64,000 bases of DNA from Amycolatopsis taiwanensis DSM 45107 (GTDB taxonomy: Bacteria; Actinomycetota; Actinomycetes; Mycobacteriales; Pseudonocardiaceae): the NCBI RefSeq assembly GCF_000519205.1, contig NZ_JAFB01000023.1, positions 124,001 to 188,000 of the forward strand, given 5' to 3'. The notes beneath the pieces are model-generated. The model saw only the letters and a program-made list of their open reading frames with translations, made no database searches and was not told the DNA's origin. Made by a program: the position numbers and the translations under genes. Positions 8,127-17,519 of this stretch are shown piece by piece (positions within the stretch are counted from its first letter, which is position 1; each line of letters starts with the position of its first letter).

Positions 8127-9622
8127 CCGACGTGCTGATCATCGGAGCCGGCCCGGCGGGGCTCTTCCTCGCCAGTGAGCTCCGGCTCGCCGGCATCGAC
8201 ACGGTCGTGATCGAACGCCATTTCCGGCGGCCGGGCTTCTGTCGTGGCTTCAACCTCAACGCCCGCGCCCTGGACCTGCTGGCGCGGCGCGGGCTCGCCG
8301 GCAGGTTCATCGGGGAAGGCTGGCAAGTCCCGCACGCCGCGTTCTCCGGTCTGCCGGTAACCCTCAACCTCGCCGGTACGCACACCGACCACCCGTACTC
8401 ACTGGGAATTCCGCAAACCCGGGTCGAGGAGATTCTCGAGGCACACGCGCTCGATCTGGGGGCCGACATCCGACGCGGACACGAACTGCTTGCCCTGCAA
8501 CAGGATTCCGAGTCGGTCACCGCCACCATCACCACGGACGAACGCGAGTACCAAGTCCGGGCCGCGTATCTGGTCGGCTGCGACGGTGGTCGCAGCACCG
8601 TCCGAAAACAGGCCGGCATCGACTTTCCGGGCACCGAGGCAACCCGCTTCTCCCTACTCGGCGACGTCGAACTCGCCGATCCGGAGGCGTTGACATTCGG
8701 CGTGACCACGGGCCCAGGCGGGGCAGTGTTCGTCGTTCCCCGTCCCGGCTACGTCAGGATCGTTGCCGCCGACCGGGAACCCCCTGCGGACAAGGACACT
8801 CCGGTCACTCTGGACCAACTGCAAGCCGCCGTGGACGACGCGCTCGGGCGCCACGTCGAGTTGCGCGCAGCGCGCTGGCTGACCCGCTTCGGCAACGCGG
8901 CCCGGCAGGCCGCCGAATACGTTCGGGGCAGGGTCATCCTGGCTGGAGACGCCGCGCATATCCATCCGCCGGCCGGGGCGATCGGCGTGAACATCGCCCT
9001 GGACGACGCGTTCAACCTCGGCTGGAAACTCGCTGCGACCGTGCGGGGGATCGCACCCGCGGATCTGCTCGACAGTTACCACACCGAACGCCACACGGCC
9101 GACGCACACGTGCTGGCCAATACGCAGGCCCAGGCGCTACTGGGCGATGCCGACGACCGGCTCGGGCCGCTCATCGACCTGTTCACCCGCGTCGCCAGAC
9201 ATCCTTTGGGAAACCGCGCCCTCGCCGAAACCATTACCGGCCTGGACACCTGTTATGACATGCGAACTGACACCGCCCACCCCTGGGTCGGCCGCTTGGC
9301 GCCCAACCTCACCCTGAGCACCGAAGCCGGAGTTACCGACCTCGCTACGTTGCTGGCCACCGGCCGCGGACTCCTGCTCGATCTGGCCGGCGGAACCGGC
9401 ATCGGTGAGTCGGCCGCGGGATGGGCCGGCCGGGTCGCCGTCGTGGCTGCGAAATGCGCCGATCACCCCGAACTCCGTGCCATTCTCGTGCGGCCGGACG
9501 GTCACACCGCCTGGCTGTGCACTGCCGATCATGATCACACCGACGGGCTCCACGAGGCGCTACAGCATTGGCACGGCAGTCCCCTGCCGACACCGGATCG
9601 CAGCACGGCCTCAATCCGGTGA
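8123..9622 (+). CDS. Class A flavin monooxygenase, rifampicin-monooxygenase-like
   Basis: A 499-residue NAD(P)H- and FAD-dependent aromatic hydroxylase. IIGAGPAGLFLASELRLAG is the Rossmann GxGxxG, GCDGGRSTVRKQ the DG motif, and RVILAGDAAHIHPPAGAIG the GD motif that binds ribityl; DAFNLGWKLAA follows as in PHBH-fold enzymes. The C-terminal part (LLLDLAGG, then VRPDGHTAWL) is the thioredoxin-like domain. Overall order and motif wording resemble Rox/RIFMO-type rifampicin monooxygenases and tetracycline-destructase relatives, but substrate is inference. One irregularity: the usual G-G-x-G-x-N after the GD motif is G-A-I-G-V-N. It is coupled to the PadR gene. Confidence 0.87.
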   Translation: MTDVLIIGAGPAGLFLASELRLAGIDTVVIERHFRRPGFCRGFNLNARALDLLARRGLAGRFIGEGWQVPHAAFSGLPVTLNLAGTHTDHPYSLGIPQTRVEEILEAHALDLGADIRRGHELLALQQDSESVTATITTDEREYQVRAAYLVGCDGGRSTVRKQAGIDFPGTEATRFSLLGDVELADPEALTFGVTTGPGGAVFVVPRPGYVRIVAADREPPADKDTPVTLDQLQAAVDDALGRHVELRAARWLTRFGNAARQAAEYVRGRVILAGDAAHIHPPAGAIGVNIALDDAFNLGWKLAATVRGIAPADLLDSYHTERHTADAHVLANTQAQALLGDADDRLGPLIDLFTRVARHPLGNRALAETITGLDTCYDMRTDTAHPWVGRLAPNLTLSTEAGVTDLATLLATGRGLLLDLAGGTGIGESAAGWAGRVAVVAAKCADHPELRAILVRPDGHTAWLCTADHDHTDGLHEALQHWHGSPLPTPDRSTASIR

Positions 9623-9634
9623 TCGGGGTTCCGG

Positions 9635-10039
9635 TCAGCGATCCGGGGTCAGGAGGGGCTTGACGTCCAGGATCGGGGTCCCATCGATGGCTTCGAGGTT
9701 GCGCACGTGCACGCGCGGGCCGGTTTTGGCCAGGATGTGGACGATGTGCAGGCCGATCGGGTTGGGGCGGTCGGGCGCGCGGGTGGCGAAGACGCCGGTG
9801 ATGGGGCGAGCGGCGTCGCCACGCGGGTGGACCGTGAGCGTGTCACGGTCGGCCCGGTCGAGCCACGTGAGCAGCAGCATGTCTGCGCCCGGGCTGAGAC
9901 CGTCCAGCGCGGAGACGTACTGGTCGTCGAAGATGAGCCAGGCGTCGGGGGCTCCCTCGTCAGGCTGTCGGGGCGCCGACGCCCGGTCCTTCAGCGCCGA
10001 CTCGACTCGCCCGATCGGGCGCAGCATGTATGCGGTCAC
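9635..10039 (-). CDS. trmO: tRNA (N6-threonylcarbamoyladenosine37-N6)-methyltransferase TrmO
   Basis: A single-domain SAM-dependent enzyme that methylates t6A37 in threonine tRNAs. LRPIGRVES at the start, HPRGD, and the diagnostic TRAPDRPNPIGLH near the C-terminal half identify TrmO (formerly UPF0066/YaeB). The protein is about 134 residues, the short actinobacterial form without the C-terminal extension of the E. coli enzyme. GTG 10039 is my choice; TTG 10048 and ATG 10027 are alternatives. It converges with the monooxygenase, 12 bp apart. Confidence 0.88.
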   Translation of the reverse strand: MTAYMLRPIGRVESALKDRASAPRQPDEGAPDAWLIFDDQYVSALDGLSPGADMLLLTWLDRADRDTLTVHPRGDAARPITGVFATRAPDRPNPIGLHIVHILAKTGPRVHVRNLEAIDGTPILDVKPLLTPDR

Positions 10040-10084
10040 GTGCGCCAACCTATCCGCTCCCGTGAACGGCGATGTCCATGGCGG

Positions 10085-10567
10085 TCAGACGAGGGTCCGG
10101 CTCGGGGACCGTGCTTCCCGTTTCCTGACCGGTCTGGTCACCTGTTTGGCCACGCAGGAAGGCATTCCCGCCGTCGCGCGCGTGGCGTTGCGCCGGTACA
10201 CGCTGGGCGGCACACCAACCAGCTCCGCGAAGCGGGTGCTGAAGGTGCCCAGCGACGCGCAGCCGACCGCGAAGCAGACCTCGGTGACGCTGAGATCCCC
10301 ACGACGCAGTAGCGCCATCGCGCGTTCGATACGCCGCGTCATCAGATACGCATACGGCGACTCGCCATAGGCACGCCGGAACTCCCGACTGAGATGCCCA
10401 GCTGACATGTGCGCGTCACGGGCCAGCGCCTCGACATCCAACGGCAGCGCGTACTCCCGGTCGATCCGGTCACGAACACGGCGCAGCCGCGCGAGATCGC
10501 TCAGGTTGCCAAGGTTGATCGGGCGCCGCGCCGCGGTGAGTGCGTGCGCCCGCGAGGGGTGACACAT
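10085..10567 (-). CDS. AraC-family regulator, stand-alone DNA-binding domain
   Basis: A 160-residue protein with both AraC helix-turn-helices: DVEALARDAHMSAGHLSREF and LSVTEVCFAVGCASLGTFST followed by FAELVGVPPSVYRR, but no sensor domain. Such short AraC proteins are commonly next to VOC-fold genes, and here the gene follows the VOC gene by 28 bp on the same strand. ATG 10567 is preceded by GGAG at seven bases. The C-terminal 30 residues are basic and low in structure. Confidence 0.85.
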   Translation of the reverse strand: MCHPSRAHALTAARRPINLGNLSDLARLRRVRDRIDREYALPLDVEALARDAHMSAGHLSREFRRAYGESPYAYLMTRRIERAMALLRRGDLSVTEVCFAVGCASLGTFSTRFAELVGVPPSVYRRNATRATAGMPSCVAKQVTRPVRKREARSPSRTLV

Positions 10568-10595
10568 GAGGAAACTCCATTCATTCTGCGAACAG

Positions 10596-11231
10596 TTAGG
10601 CCAGATGCCGGGGTAGCTGCTGTGATGCCAGGCCGGGCGCTGCGTCTGACAGCGGCGCGGCTTCCCATGCGAAACCGTCCGGGTCGGTGAACGGTCCAAC
10701 GTCGCTACCAATCGTGAGTCGGTGCGAGCCGGTGCCGTCGGGGGAGACGCCGGCGTCCTTGGCAAGGGCTCGGCGCCCGTAGAGCCCCAGTTTGATGGGA
10801 CTCGACCCGGTGTCGAACTCGACGTACTTGCGGGCAAAGCTCTTCGCCACGGTGAGGCCGCGGTCAACGTAGAACCGCTTGCTCGCGGCCACGTCCTCGA
10901 CTCCCAGCAGGAGCACGATCTTGTCGATCTGCCGGGTGGCCGGGCCGGTGTCCTTCTTGGCCGAGGTTGCGACCTTCCAGATCGCTCCGTCCGGGGCTTG
11001 GACGACACCGCCGTAGCCCCAGAGCGACTTCGTAACCGGCTTCAGCGGAGCGGCGCCGGCGTCGAGTGCGGAGTCGACGAGACTCTTGACGGTGGATGGC
11101 TGGGAGACCGTGAGCGACAGCGTGAACCCACGGAAGCCGGTTGTCGGTTCTTCCGAGGCCCGCAAGCGTATTTGCGTGTCCAAGCCGAAGGCTTCGGTGT
11201 AGAAGCGGTTGGCGGCCGTGGGGTCGGCCAC
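10596..11231 (-). CDS. VOC (glyoxalase/dioxygenase superfamily) protein with a disturbed start
   Basis: Two tandem beta-alpha-beta-beta-beta modules of the vicinal oxygen chelate fold: ADPTAANRFYTEAFGLDTQ to VVQAPDGAIWKVATSA, then IDKIVLLLGVEDVAASKRFY to FTDPDGFAWEAA. No substrate is known. The first in-frame start is GTG 11231, but homology appears to continue upstream in the same frame as FIESVAIEV, where no start codon exists; an ATG sits there in another frame (11269-11267), as if a single base had been lost. Translation may therefore begin at the GTG, giving 211 residues, or the gene may be damaged. Confidence 0.78.
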   Translation of the reverse strand: MADPTAANRFYTEAFGLDTQIRLRASEEPTTGFRGFTLSLTVSQPSTVKSLVDSALDAGAAPLKPVTKSLWGYGGVVQAPDGAIWKVATSAKKDTGPATRQIDKIVLLLGVEDVAASKRFYVDRGLTVAKSFARKYVEFDTGSSPIKLGLYGRRALAKDAGVSPDGTGSHRLTIGSDVGPFTDPDGFAWEAAPLSDAAPGLASQQLPRHLA

Positions 11232-11420
11232 CTCGATGGCGACGGATTCGATGAAGTCATGACGATCAAGTTAGGAGCGGAGCCACGACTTCCGCTTCTC
11301 GATTCCTGACCGGTCTGCCACCTGTGGCATCACACACACCGCCGCACCTCGGAAGTCCGTCGACTTTGGACCACTGCGGTCCAGCCGGATGCCGCCGAGC
11401 CGGTCTCGCGCGAGGCCAGC

Positions 11421-12120
11421 TCAGCCGCTGCGGTGTCTGGCCGCCATCGCGTGAAAGAGCTTCTTCGGAGATGCTCGAATTTGGAGCGGCGGTTCGTCGG
11501 GCTGGTAGCCCGCGCCAATCGGGTAGTCGTATCCGGGCGTTCTGGTCATTTCGGTGTGGGTGCCCAGGATGTGGGTGACCGGATTGGTCGCACAAAAAGT
11601 GAGCAGTCGGTCGATCGTGGCTCGATGGTCCGGCCGGTCCTGGACATAAAGCCTGCCGGGGTAAAGCGTGTCGCCGGTCAGCAGCAGACCGGTATAGCGG
11701 TCGTAGAAACCACTGCGAAGCCTCATGACCTCGACCAGGAATCACGTCGATCGCCCGGCCACCCAGATCGAGTGGTCTGCTCGTGGTGAACCAGTCATGG
11801 AAACCGTAGAAGGCGACCTCGTCCAGATCTAGCCGGAGAATCCTGGTTTCCGCCCGTTGGGCGAACTGGGCGTCTCCGGCGATGTGGTCGCCGTGGGCGT
11901 GGGTGCACGACGAGCAGCGAATACTCCAGCCGAGGATCGCGGGCAAACCATTGCGTGATCAGGCAGTCAACGGTCTGCCGCAAGGGAAGAATTCCTCCTG
12001 CGCGGTGGCACCGGGGTCGATCAGCAATACCCGGTCGTTGCCGAACAGGAGGAATTAGGAATGGCGCCTCGTAGTGCACGGATTTGCCCCCATTCCGGTG
12101 GAGTTTCTGGCCGATGAGCC
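11421..12120 (-). pseudogene. Decayed MBL-fold metallo-hydrolase
   Basis: Pieces of one metallo-beta-lactamase-fold protein occur in order but in different frames: GGKSVHYEA near 12085, FGNDRVLLIDPGATAQEEFF near 12030, LRQTVDCLITQWFARDPRLE near 11960, HAHGDHIAGDAQFA near 11890 (the HxHxDH zinc motif), LDLGGRAIDVIPG near 11750, and LLTGDTLYPGRLY to YQPDEPPLQI ending near 11470. At least four frameshifts separate them, so no functional product is possible. Motif order is intact, which suggests recent accumulation of small indels rather than rearrangement. Confidence 0.82.
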
Positions 12121-12152
12121 GGCGGGGCTGATCGCCAAGCCTCGGAAACGGC

Positions 12153-12662
12153 TCACCGCGCCGACGGCGGTCTGCGGTTGGGGTGGGCCTTCGCGTAGGC
12201 CCTGAACGGTGCGGCCGCATCGGCGACGACAGCCTGGTGGGTGGGAAGGGATCGCTCGCCGGTTGGCTTGGCGTACTCGTCGTAGAAGGTGCCCAGACTC
12301 ATGTAGCGGGTGCCGTCCTCGTAGTACTCGCCTTCTTGCTGCCGGGTCGCGGCGAAGAACACCTTCTCCGGCTGGGCGTAGTAGAGCGCCCCCAGGCACA
12401 TCGGACAGGGGTAGGCGGTTACGTACACCTCGCACCCGGCAAGGTCGCTATGCCCACCGGCGGCCACCTGCCGGATCGCCTCGATCTCCGCGTGCGCGGT
12501 CGGATCGCCCCGTTGGGTCACTTGGTTTGTCGCTTCTGCCAGCACCTCGCCGGTGCCGGCGTCAACCACGATGCACGCGAACGGCTTGCCGCCCGCGGCG
12601 ACGTTGTCGACCGCGAGCCGCACAGCCCTCTCGGCCAACGACTCATGCGGCGGATCAGACAC
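12153..12662 (-). CDS. Nucleoside/guanine deaminase-like zinc enzyme
   Basis: A 169-residue CMP/dCMP-deaminase-fold protein. Zinc and catalytic residues are TAHAEIEAIR (H-A-E) and AYPCPMCLGALYYA (P-C-x-x-C), the signature of the family; the C-terminal part EGEYYEDGTRYMSLGTFYDE is characteristic of the guanine deaminase and related nucleoside deaminase branch rather than TadA. Start GTG 12662 is chosen because AGGAG lies seven bases upstream. It probably acts in purine or pyrimidine salvage; exact substrate unresolved. Confidence 0.85.
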   Translation of the reverse strand: MSDPPHESLAERAVRLAVDNVAAGGKPFACIVVDAGTGEVLAEATNQVTQRGDPTAHAEIEAIRQVAAGGHSDLAGCEVYVTAYPCPMCLGALYYAQPEKVFFAATRQQEGEYYEDGTRYMSLGTFYDEYAKPTGERSLPTHQAVVADAAAPFRAYAKAHPNRRPPSAR

Positions 12663-12835
12663 GCGCCGACTCCTAACCGACGCTATGCCGAGCAGCACCA
12701 ACGGCTGGCTCACCTACGATGCCGCGCCCGGCTCTGGCACTCAACCTCCAGGGTAACCATGCTCTACAGCTGTCAATCGCCCGAGCGCACTGGCGGGGCT
12801 GGTCGTCACCGCGTCCGAGGTTTTCCGGGGTTGAG

Positions 12836-12961
12836 ATGACGGGCATGCATCCGGACCCGATTGGCCTGGCTCGACGTCTTGTGCAGGGCCGTCTTCCCGA
12901 TGCGCTCGCCGTGGTCCTGGCTGGATCCACCGCCACGGGGGTGGGCGACCGCCAGCAGTGA
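12836..12961 (+). pseudogene. N-terminal fragment of a nucleotidyltransferase-fold protein
   Basis: A 41-codon reading frame, MHPDPIGLARRLVQGRLPDA then VVLAGSTATG, looks like the first helix and the G-S glycine loop of small nucleotidyltransferase-domain proteins, but stops before the D-x-D metal site. No continuation is visible in any frame downstream. I interpret it as a gene fragment. The region from here to 13188 contains no other recognisable coding sequence. Confidence 0.4.
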
Positions 12962-13188
12962 CCTGGACAGCGCAGCAGGGCTAGCTGCTGTCGGTGTGTG
13001 ATCCAACCGCCGTGTTGCATCCGATGAAATTGCGGCCACTTGTAGCAGCGGTACAGCGCATTAGCGCTAAGGCGTCGGCGTTGCTGGTCAGGGGTGTGGA
13101 ACAGTCGGCCGAAGGGGTCGTTCCGGTCGTAGACGACCAGTGCATGCCCGCCCCCACGGCGAGGACCGGCCCGCCGTAGCCTGCGGTC

Positions 13189-16100
13189 GTGCGATTCGGT
13201 GTGCTGGGGCCGCTGGCCGTATGGACCGACCGGGGGGAGCCGGTGACGGTGCCCGGCCGTAAAGTGCGCGCGCTGCTCGCCGCCCTCCTGGTACACGGCG
13301 GCCGTGCCGTGTCGGTGGACCGCCTGGTTGAGGACGTATGGGGGTCGGCGGCGCCCTCGGATCCCGGCGCGGCGCTGCACGTGCGAGTCTCCCAGCTACG
13401 CCGCGCGCTGGCGGGCGCTGAGCCGGGCGGGCGGGACCTGGTGGTGTCGCAGTCGCCCGGGTACGCGCTGCGCACCGACGCGGTGGACGTGGTGCGCTTC
13501 GCCGCGCTCGTCGAGCAGGCAGACAGCGCCGAGCCACGCGCGCGGGCGCGGCTGCTCGCGGAGGCGCTCGGCCTATGGCGCGGGCCGGGCCTCGCCGACT
13601 TCGCGGACGAGGAGTTCGCGCTGGCCGCGGTGGCGCGCTGGGAGGAGCAGCGGCTCACCGCTGTCGAGGCGTACGCCGAGGCCCGGCTCGCGCTCGGCGA
13701 CCACCGCGAACTGGTGGCGGAACTGGGCGAGCACGTCGGGCTGCACCCTTTCCGGGAGCGGCTGCGGGCGGCGCACCTGCGCGCACTGCACCGGTCCGGC
13801 CGGACCGGCGAGGCATTGGCCGGGTACCAGGACCTGCGGCGGCGGCTGGCCGACGAACTGGGCCTCGATCCCGGCCCTGAGCTGACCGCCCTGCACCAGG
13901 CGCTGCTCGCGGGCGACCCGGCGGAACGCGCACCCGACGTCGCACCGCCCCGGGCAGCGACGAACCTGCCCGCTCCGGTCACCCACATCGTCGGCCGCGA
14001 CCATGCGGTGGCGACCGTGCGGGACCTGCTTACCGAGAGCAGGCTGGTCACGCTGACCGGCCCAGGTGGCGTCGGCAAGACGAGCGTGGCGCTGGCGGTG
14101 GGCCGGGCGCTCGCGGACGCGTACCCGGACGGTGTCTGGCTCATCGACCTGACCACCTGGGACGGCACCACAGACCTGGCGGAACTGGTGCTGACCGCAC
14201 TGTCCATCCCGGACGCGGCGGGCGGCGCCGCGGCCCAAGACCGGCTCACCACCGCACTCCGCGCGCGCGAGACCTTGCTGCTGCTGGACAACTGTGAGCA
14301 CGTGATCGAACCGGCGGCGGCAATGGTCGGCGCGCTGCTGCCGGCGGCGCCGGGCGTGCGGGTGCTGGCCACGAGCCGCGAACCCCTGCGGCTGCGCGGC
14401 GAGACTCGCTGGGGCCTGGCGCCGCTGGACGTCCCGGACAGCGACGACCCGGCGAGGCTCGCGCAGTCCCCGGCCGTCCGGTTGTTCCTGGCCCGCGCGG
14501 GCCTGCCCGCCGACCCCGCGACAATCGCGGAGGTGGCCGAGGTGTGCCGCCGCCTGGACGGCATCCCGCTCGCGCTCGAACTCGCCGCCACCCGGGTGCC
14601 CGCGCTGGGCGTCACCGAACTGGGGGCACGGCTGCGCGTCCCGCACGACCGCTTCGGTGTGCTGGGTACCGGCCCGCGTGACGCCCCGGAACGCCAGCGC
14701 ACGCTGGCCGCGGTGATCGACTGGAGCTGGCAGCTGCTCACCGACGCCGAACGCACCGTGCTGCGGCGGCTGTCGGTCCACTCGGGCGGGTGCACACTCG
14801 CGGCGGCGGAGCAGGTGTGCGCGGACGGCGTCCCGAGTGCGGTGCTCGACCTGCTAGCCGGGCTCGTGGACCGGTCGCTGGTAGTGCGGGCCGGCGGGCG
14901 GTACCGGCTGCTTGAGTCGATCGCCGCCTACTGCCACGCACGCTTGCGCGACGCCGATGAGGAGTCGGCGCTGCGGCAGCGGCACGCTCGCCACTATCTC
15001 GCGCTCGCCGAGGAGGGCGCTCGTCACCTGCGTGGCCCCGGCCAGCGGGATTGGTTGCGGCGTCTGGACGCCGAGGTCGCCAACCTGCGTGCCGCGCTTG
15101 AGACGTTCCGCCGCGACGGCGCCGCCGACGACGCGCTGCGGCTGGCGATGGCGCTGGTCTGGTACTGGTTCCTGCGCGGGCGGCTCACCGAAGCGCGCCG
15201 GACGCTGGAGTCCGCGCTCGCACTGCCCGGAAAGGTTCGCGGCCGGGCCGTCGCTCGGGCATGGGCGGCCGGGCTCGCCATCCGGCAGGGCCAGGCCGAG
15301 CCGGACACCGCGGTCCTGGACGACATCGCCAACCCGCTGGAGAAGGCGCGCGCCGCGTGGTTCCTGGCCGCCACGGTGATCAACTTCGGCGACGTCGCCG
15401 CGACCGAGAAGCTGCTCACCGAGGCACTCGCGACGTTCGAGTACGAAGGCGACCGGTGGGGCGAGGCCGCCGTACTCAGCACCCGGGCGATGCTCAGCCA
15501 CATGGCGCACGACCTGGTTGCGCTGGAACGGGACGCGCGGCGCAGCGCCGAACTGTTCGGCGAACTGGGCGACGACTGGGGCGTGCTGCAGGCGAACGAC
15601 TGGCTCATCGGTCTCAGCGACCTCACCGGTGAGCGCGCCGGGGCGCTGCGGTTATGCGAGCAGGGACTGCGGATCGCCGAGGAGTTGGAGCTGCAGGCGG
15701 AGGTGTCCGGCCTGCACGGGTGGCTTGCGTGGCTGTCGGTGCAGGCAGGCGACTACGTGCGGGCCGAGGAGCACGGCGCGTTGGCCCGCAGGCTCGCGGC
15801 GGAGCAGGGGCAGCAGGTCGGCGAGGTATTCGCGACGATCAGCGTCGCGTTCGCGTGCCGCCGGGCCGGGCGCCTCGACGATGCCGACGAGCACCTGCGG
15901 TGGCTGGTGCGCACCGCCCGCACGCAGCAGAGCGCGGACAGCAACCCGCCGTACCTTTGGCTGGTGCTCGTCGAGTCCGGCCTGCTGGCGACACAACGTG
16001 GTTCGCCCGCGGCGCTCACCTTGGTGTGCAAGGCGTTCGACCTCGCCCGGGCCGCCGGTCAGCAACCGGCGTTCGCCCTCGTTGGTCTGGCGGCGGCGCT

Positions 16101-16290
16101 GGCAGCGGACCGCCCCGCGGACGCGGCGAGGTTGTTCGGCGCCGCGGAAGCCGCCGCCGGCGGCGGGTTGTCCGACTCGGACCGCGCCGAATACGCCCGT
16201 ATCCGGGCCACGATCGCCGTGCCGGACTTCGCCGCGCTGGCCGACGAAGGGCGCGGACTCACCCCCGTGGAAGCCCGCGCCCTCGTCTGA
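13189..16290 (+). CDS. AfsR/SARP-type BTAD-NB-ARC-TPR transcriptional regulator
   Basis: A 1033-residue regulator. Residues 1-95 form an OmpR-like winged helix (MRFGVLGPLAVW, VRALLAALLVHGGRAVSVDR), residues about 100-245 the bacterial transcriptional activation domain (AYAEARLALGDH, ELGLDPGPELTALHQALL), then an NB-ARC ATPase with Walker A GPGGVGKTSVAL near residue 291 and Walker B TLLLLDNCEHV near 362, and helical repeats to the end. This is the architecture of large AfsR-like activators of secondary metabolism. No biosynthetic cluster is adjacent, so the target is unknown. GTG 13189 is the start. It abuts the convergent reductase gene with no gap. Confidence 0.9.
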   Translation: MRFGVLGPLAVWTDRGEPVTVPGRKVRALLAALLVHGGRAVSVDRLVEDVWGSAAPSDPGAALHVRVSQLRRALAGAEPGGRDLVVSQSPGYALRTDAVDVVRFAALVEQADSAEPRARARLLAEALGLWRGPGLADFADEEFALAAVARWEEQRLTAVEAYAEARLALGDHRELVAELGEHVGLHPFRERLRAAHLRALHRSGRTGEALAGYQDLRRRLADELGLDPGPELTALHQALLAGDPAERAPDVAPPRAATNLPAPVTHIVGRDHAVATVRDLLTESRLVTLTGPGGVGKTSVALAVGRALADAYPDGVWLIDLTTWDGTTDLAELVLTALSIPDAAGGAAAQDRLTTALRARETLLLLDNCEHVIEPAAAMVGALLPAAPGVRVLATSREPLRLRGETRWGLAPLDVPDSDDPARLAQSPAVRLFLARAGLPADPATIAEVAEVCRRLDGIPLALELAATRVPALGVTELGARLRVPHDRFGVLGTGPRDAPERQRTLAAVIDWSWQLLTDAERTVLRRLSVHSGGCTLAAAEQVCADGVPSAVLDLLAGLVDRSLVVRAGGRYRLLESIAAYCHARLRDADEESALRQRHARHYLALAEEGARHLRGPGQRDWLRRLDAEVANLRAALETFRRDGAADDALRLAMALVWYWFLRGRLTEARRTLESALALPGKVRGRAVARAWAAGLAIRQGQAEPDTAVLDDIANPLEKARAAWFLAATVINFGDVAATEKLLTEALATFEYEGDRWGEAAVLSTRAMLSHMAHDLVALERDARRSAELFGELGDDWGVLQANDWLIGLSDLTGERAGALRLCEQGLRIAEELELQAEVSGLHGWLAWLSVQAGDYVRAEEHGALARRLAAEQGQQVGEVFATISVAFACRRAGRLDDADEHLRWLVRTARTQQSADSNPPYLWLVLVESGLLATQRGSPAALTLVCKAFDLARAAGQQPAFALVGLAAALAADRPADAARLFGAAEAAAGGGLSDSDRAEYARIRATIAVPDFAALADEGRGLTPVEARALV

Positions 16291-16857
16291 TCACTTCGGC
16301 ACGTAGATGTGCACGACGATCCCGGAGTCGAACCGATCGATGTCGGCGAGCTTCAGGTGTGTCGTATCGAACCCGGCGCCCTCGAACAGGTGCTTCCCCG
16401 CACCCACGATGACCGGGAAGTACCAAAAGTGGAACTCGTCGACCAGCCCGTGCTCGACCAGCGTGCGGTCCAGCTCGCCAGTGCCCCACTTGAGGATGTT
16501 GCCGCCCGGCTGCTCCTTCAGCTTCGCGACCTCCTCGGCCACATCGCCGGTCAGCAGGGTCGCGTTCGGCCCGACCTCGGTCAGCGTGCGGGACGCCACG
16601 TACTTCGGCATGTTGTTCATCAAGTCCGCGACCTCGCCTTCCCGCTCACCCCACGCCTCGGCGAACGCCTCGTAGGTGACCCGCCCGGACAGGAAGGCAT
16701 CGGTGCCCTGCATCAGCTTGCCGGAGTAGCCGGCGTGCTTCTCGTCCCAGTACGGACTGCCCCAGTTCTGCGGTTCGGCCCGCGACGCCGTCGACGGCCG
16801 TGTGTCGTCGATGACCCCGTCCAGCGAAACGAACGTCGACTCGATGAGCTTGCGCAT
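16291..16857 (-). CDS. Dihydrofolate reductase-fold (RibD C-terminal domain-like) protein
   Basis: A 188-residue NADPH-binding reductase-like protein. MRKLIESTFVSLDGVIDD is the typical opening, FLSGRVTYEAFAEAW and LLTGDVAEEVAKLKEQPGG contain the cofactor-binding turn, and LVDEFHFWYFPVIVGAGKHL is the usual C-terminal strand pair. This group is widespread in actinobacteria and its substrate is unknown; it should not be read as a true folate enzyme. It starts at ATG 16857. The divergent side holds about 250 bp without a recognisable gene. Confidence 0.85.
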   Translation of the reverse strand: MRKLIESTFVSLDGVIDDTRPSTASRAEPQNWGSPYWDEKHAGYSGKLMQGTDAFLSGRVTYEAFAEAWGEREGEVADLMNNMPKYVASRTLTEVGPNATLLTGDVAEEVAKLKEQPGGNILKWGTGELDRTLVEHGLVDEFHFWYFPVIVGAGKHLFEGAGFDTTHLKLADIDRFDSGIVVHIYVPK

Positions 16858-17109
16858 GTCGTGCTCCCTACGGTGTTCTCTGCCTCGATGACCACAACCC
16901 TGCCGCCCACCCCTTACGGTTTCCTTCAGGTCACCTATCGATCCTCGATAGGCCCGGCCAGGAGAGCCGAGATCGTTGGTACCGCCGGACTCGACCCCGC
17001 CGACATCACGGGCTACGTCGTCGTTTTCCCGGATGCAGTGATCAGCGATCGCACGCACGGCACCGTAGTGGCAAAGACAATCGACACTTCGATCGAGAAA
17101 TGGCCGGCC

Positions 17110-17481
17110 TCAACGGAGGGCATTGAGGACGAGCACTACCAGGGCCATCGAGGTGAACAGGCCGTACGCGAAGAGTTCACGCCCGCGGTCGCCGGCTCGC
17201 AGTTGCCGAAGGAGTATCCAGCCGAAGGCTCCGGTCTCGACCGCCGCGCCGCCCACCCCGGCCAGCGGCACGCCCAGCCCCACCAGCACCCCGATGATGC
17301 CGAGGGAATGGAGCACGCCGAGCACGGTGACGACCCACATGTTTCGTCCCTGCAGTACGCCCAGCCGGGTCAGCTTGTCCAGCCGGGTGAGTCCCGCCTG
17401 TGCCCGGGTCAGGTTGACCACGGCTGAGGGCACCACCTCGATCAGCAGCAAGATGGTCATGACGAGGGTAGCGACGAACAT
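17110..17481 (-). CDS. Small four-helix membrane protein, DoxX-like
   Basis: A 123-residue membrane protein with four hydrophobic stretches: MFVATLVMTILLLIEVVPSA, MWVVTVLGVLHSLGIIGVLV, a glycine-rich third helix and LFTSMALVVLVLNAL. This size and spacing resemble DoxX-like/DUF proteins of actinobacteria; I do not recognise a specific function. ATG 17481 has GGGAG seven to eight bases upstream. The upstream flank carries the LysR remnant on the opposite strand. Confidence 0.65.
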   Translation of the reverse strand: MFVATLVMTILLLIEVVPSAVVNLTRAQAGLTRLDKLTRLGVLQGRNMWVVTVLGVLHSLGIIGVLVGLGVPLAGVGGAAVETGAFGWILLRQLRAGDRGRELFAYGLFTSMALVVLVLNALR

Positions 17482-17519
17482 CGGATCTCCCGTGAGTCGT
17501 GATGGCTCAAAGACGGTAC

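Noticed and set aside
12990-13180. Possible transposase-like fragment on the minus strand (VVYDRNDPFGRLFHTP, then NALYRCYKWPQFHRM)
   Set aside because: Could not be matched to a transposase family with any confidence and has no start or continuous frame.
12981-14795. A 604-codon minus-strand frame overlapping the AfsR-like gene
   Set aside because: Ser/Arg/Ala-rich shadow sequence; the plus strand encodes BTAD and NB-ARC motifs.
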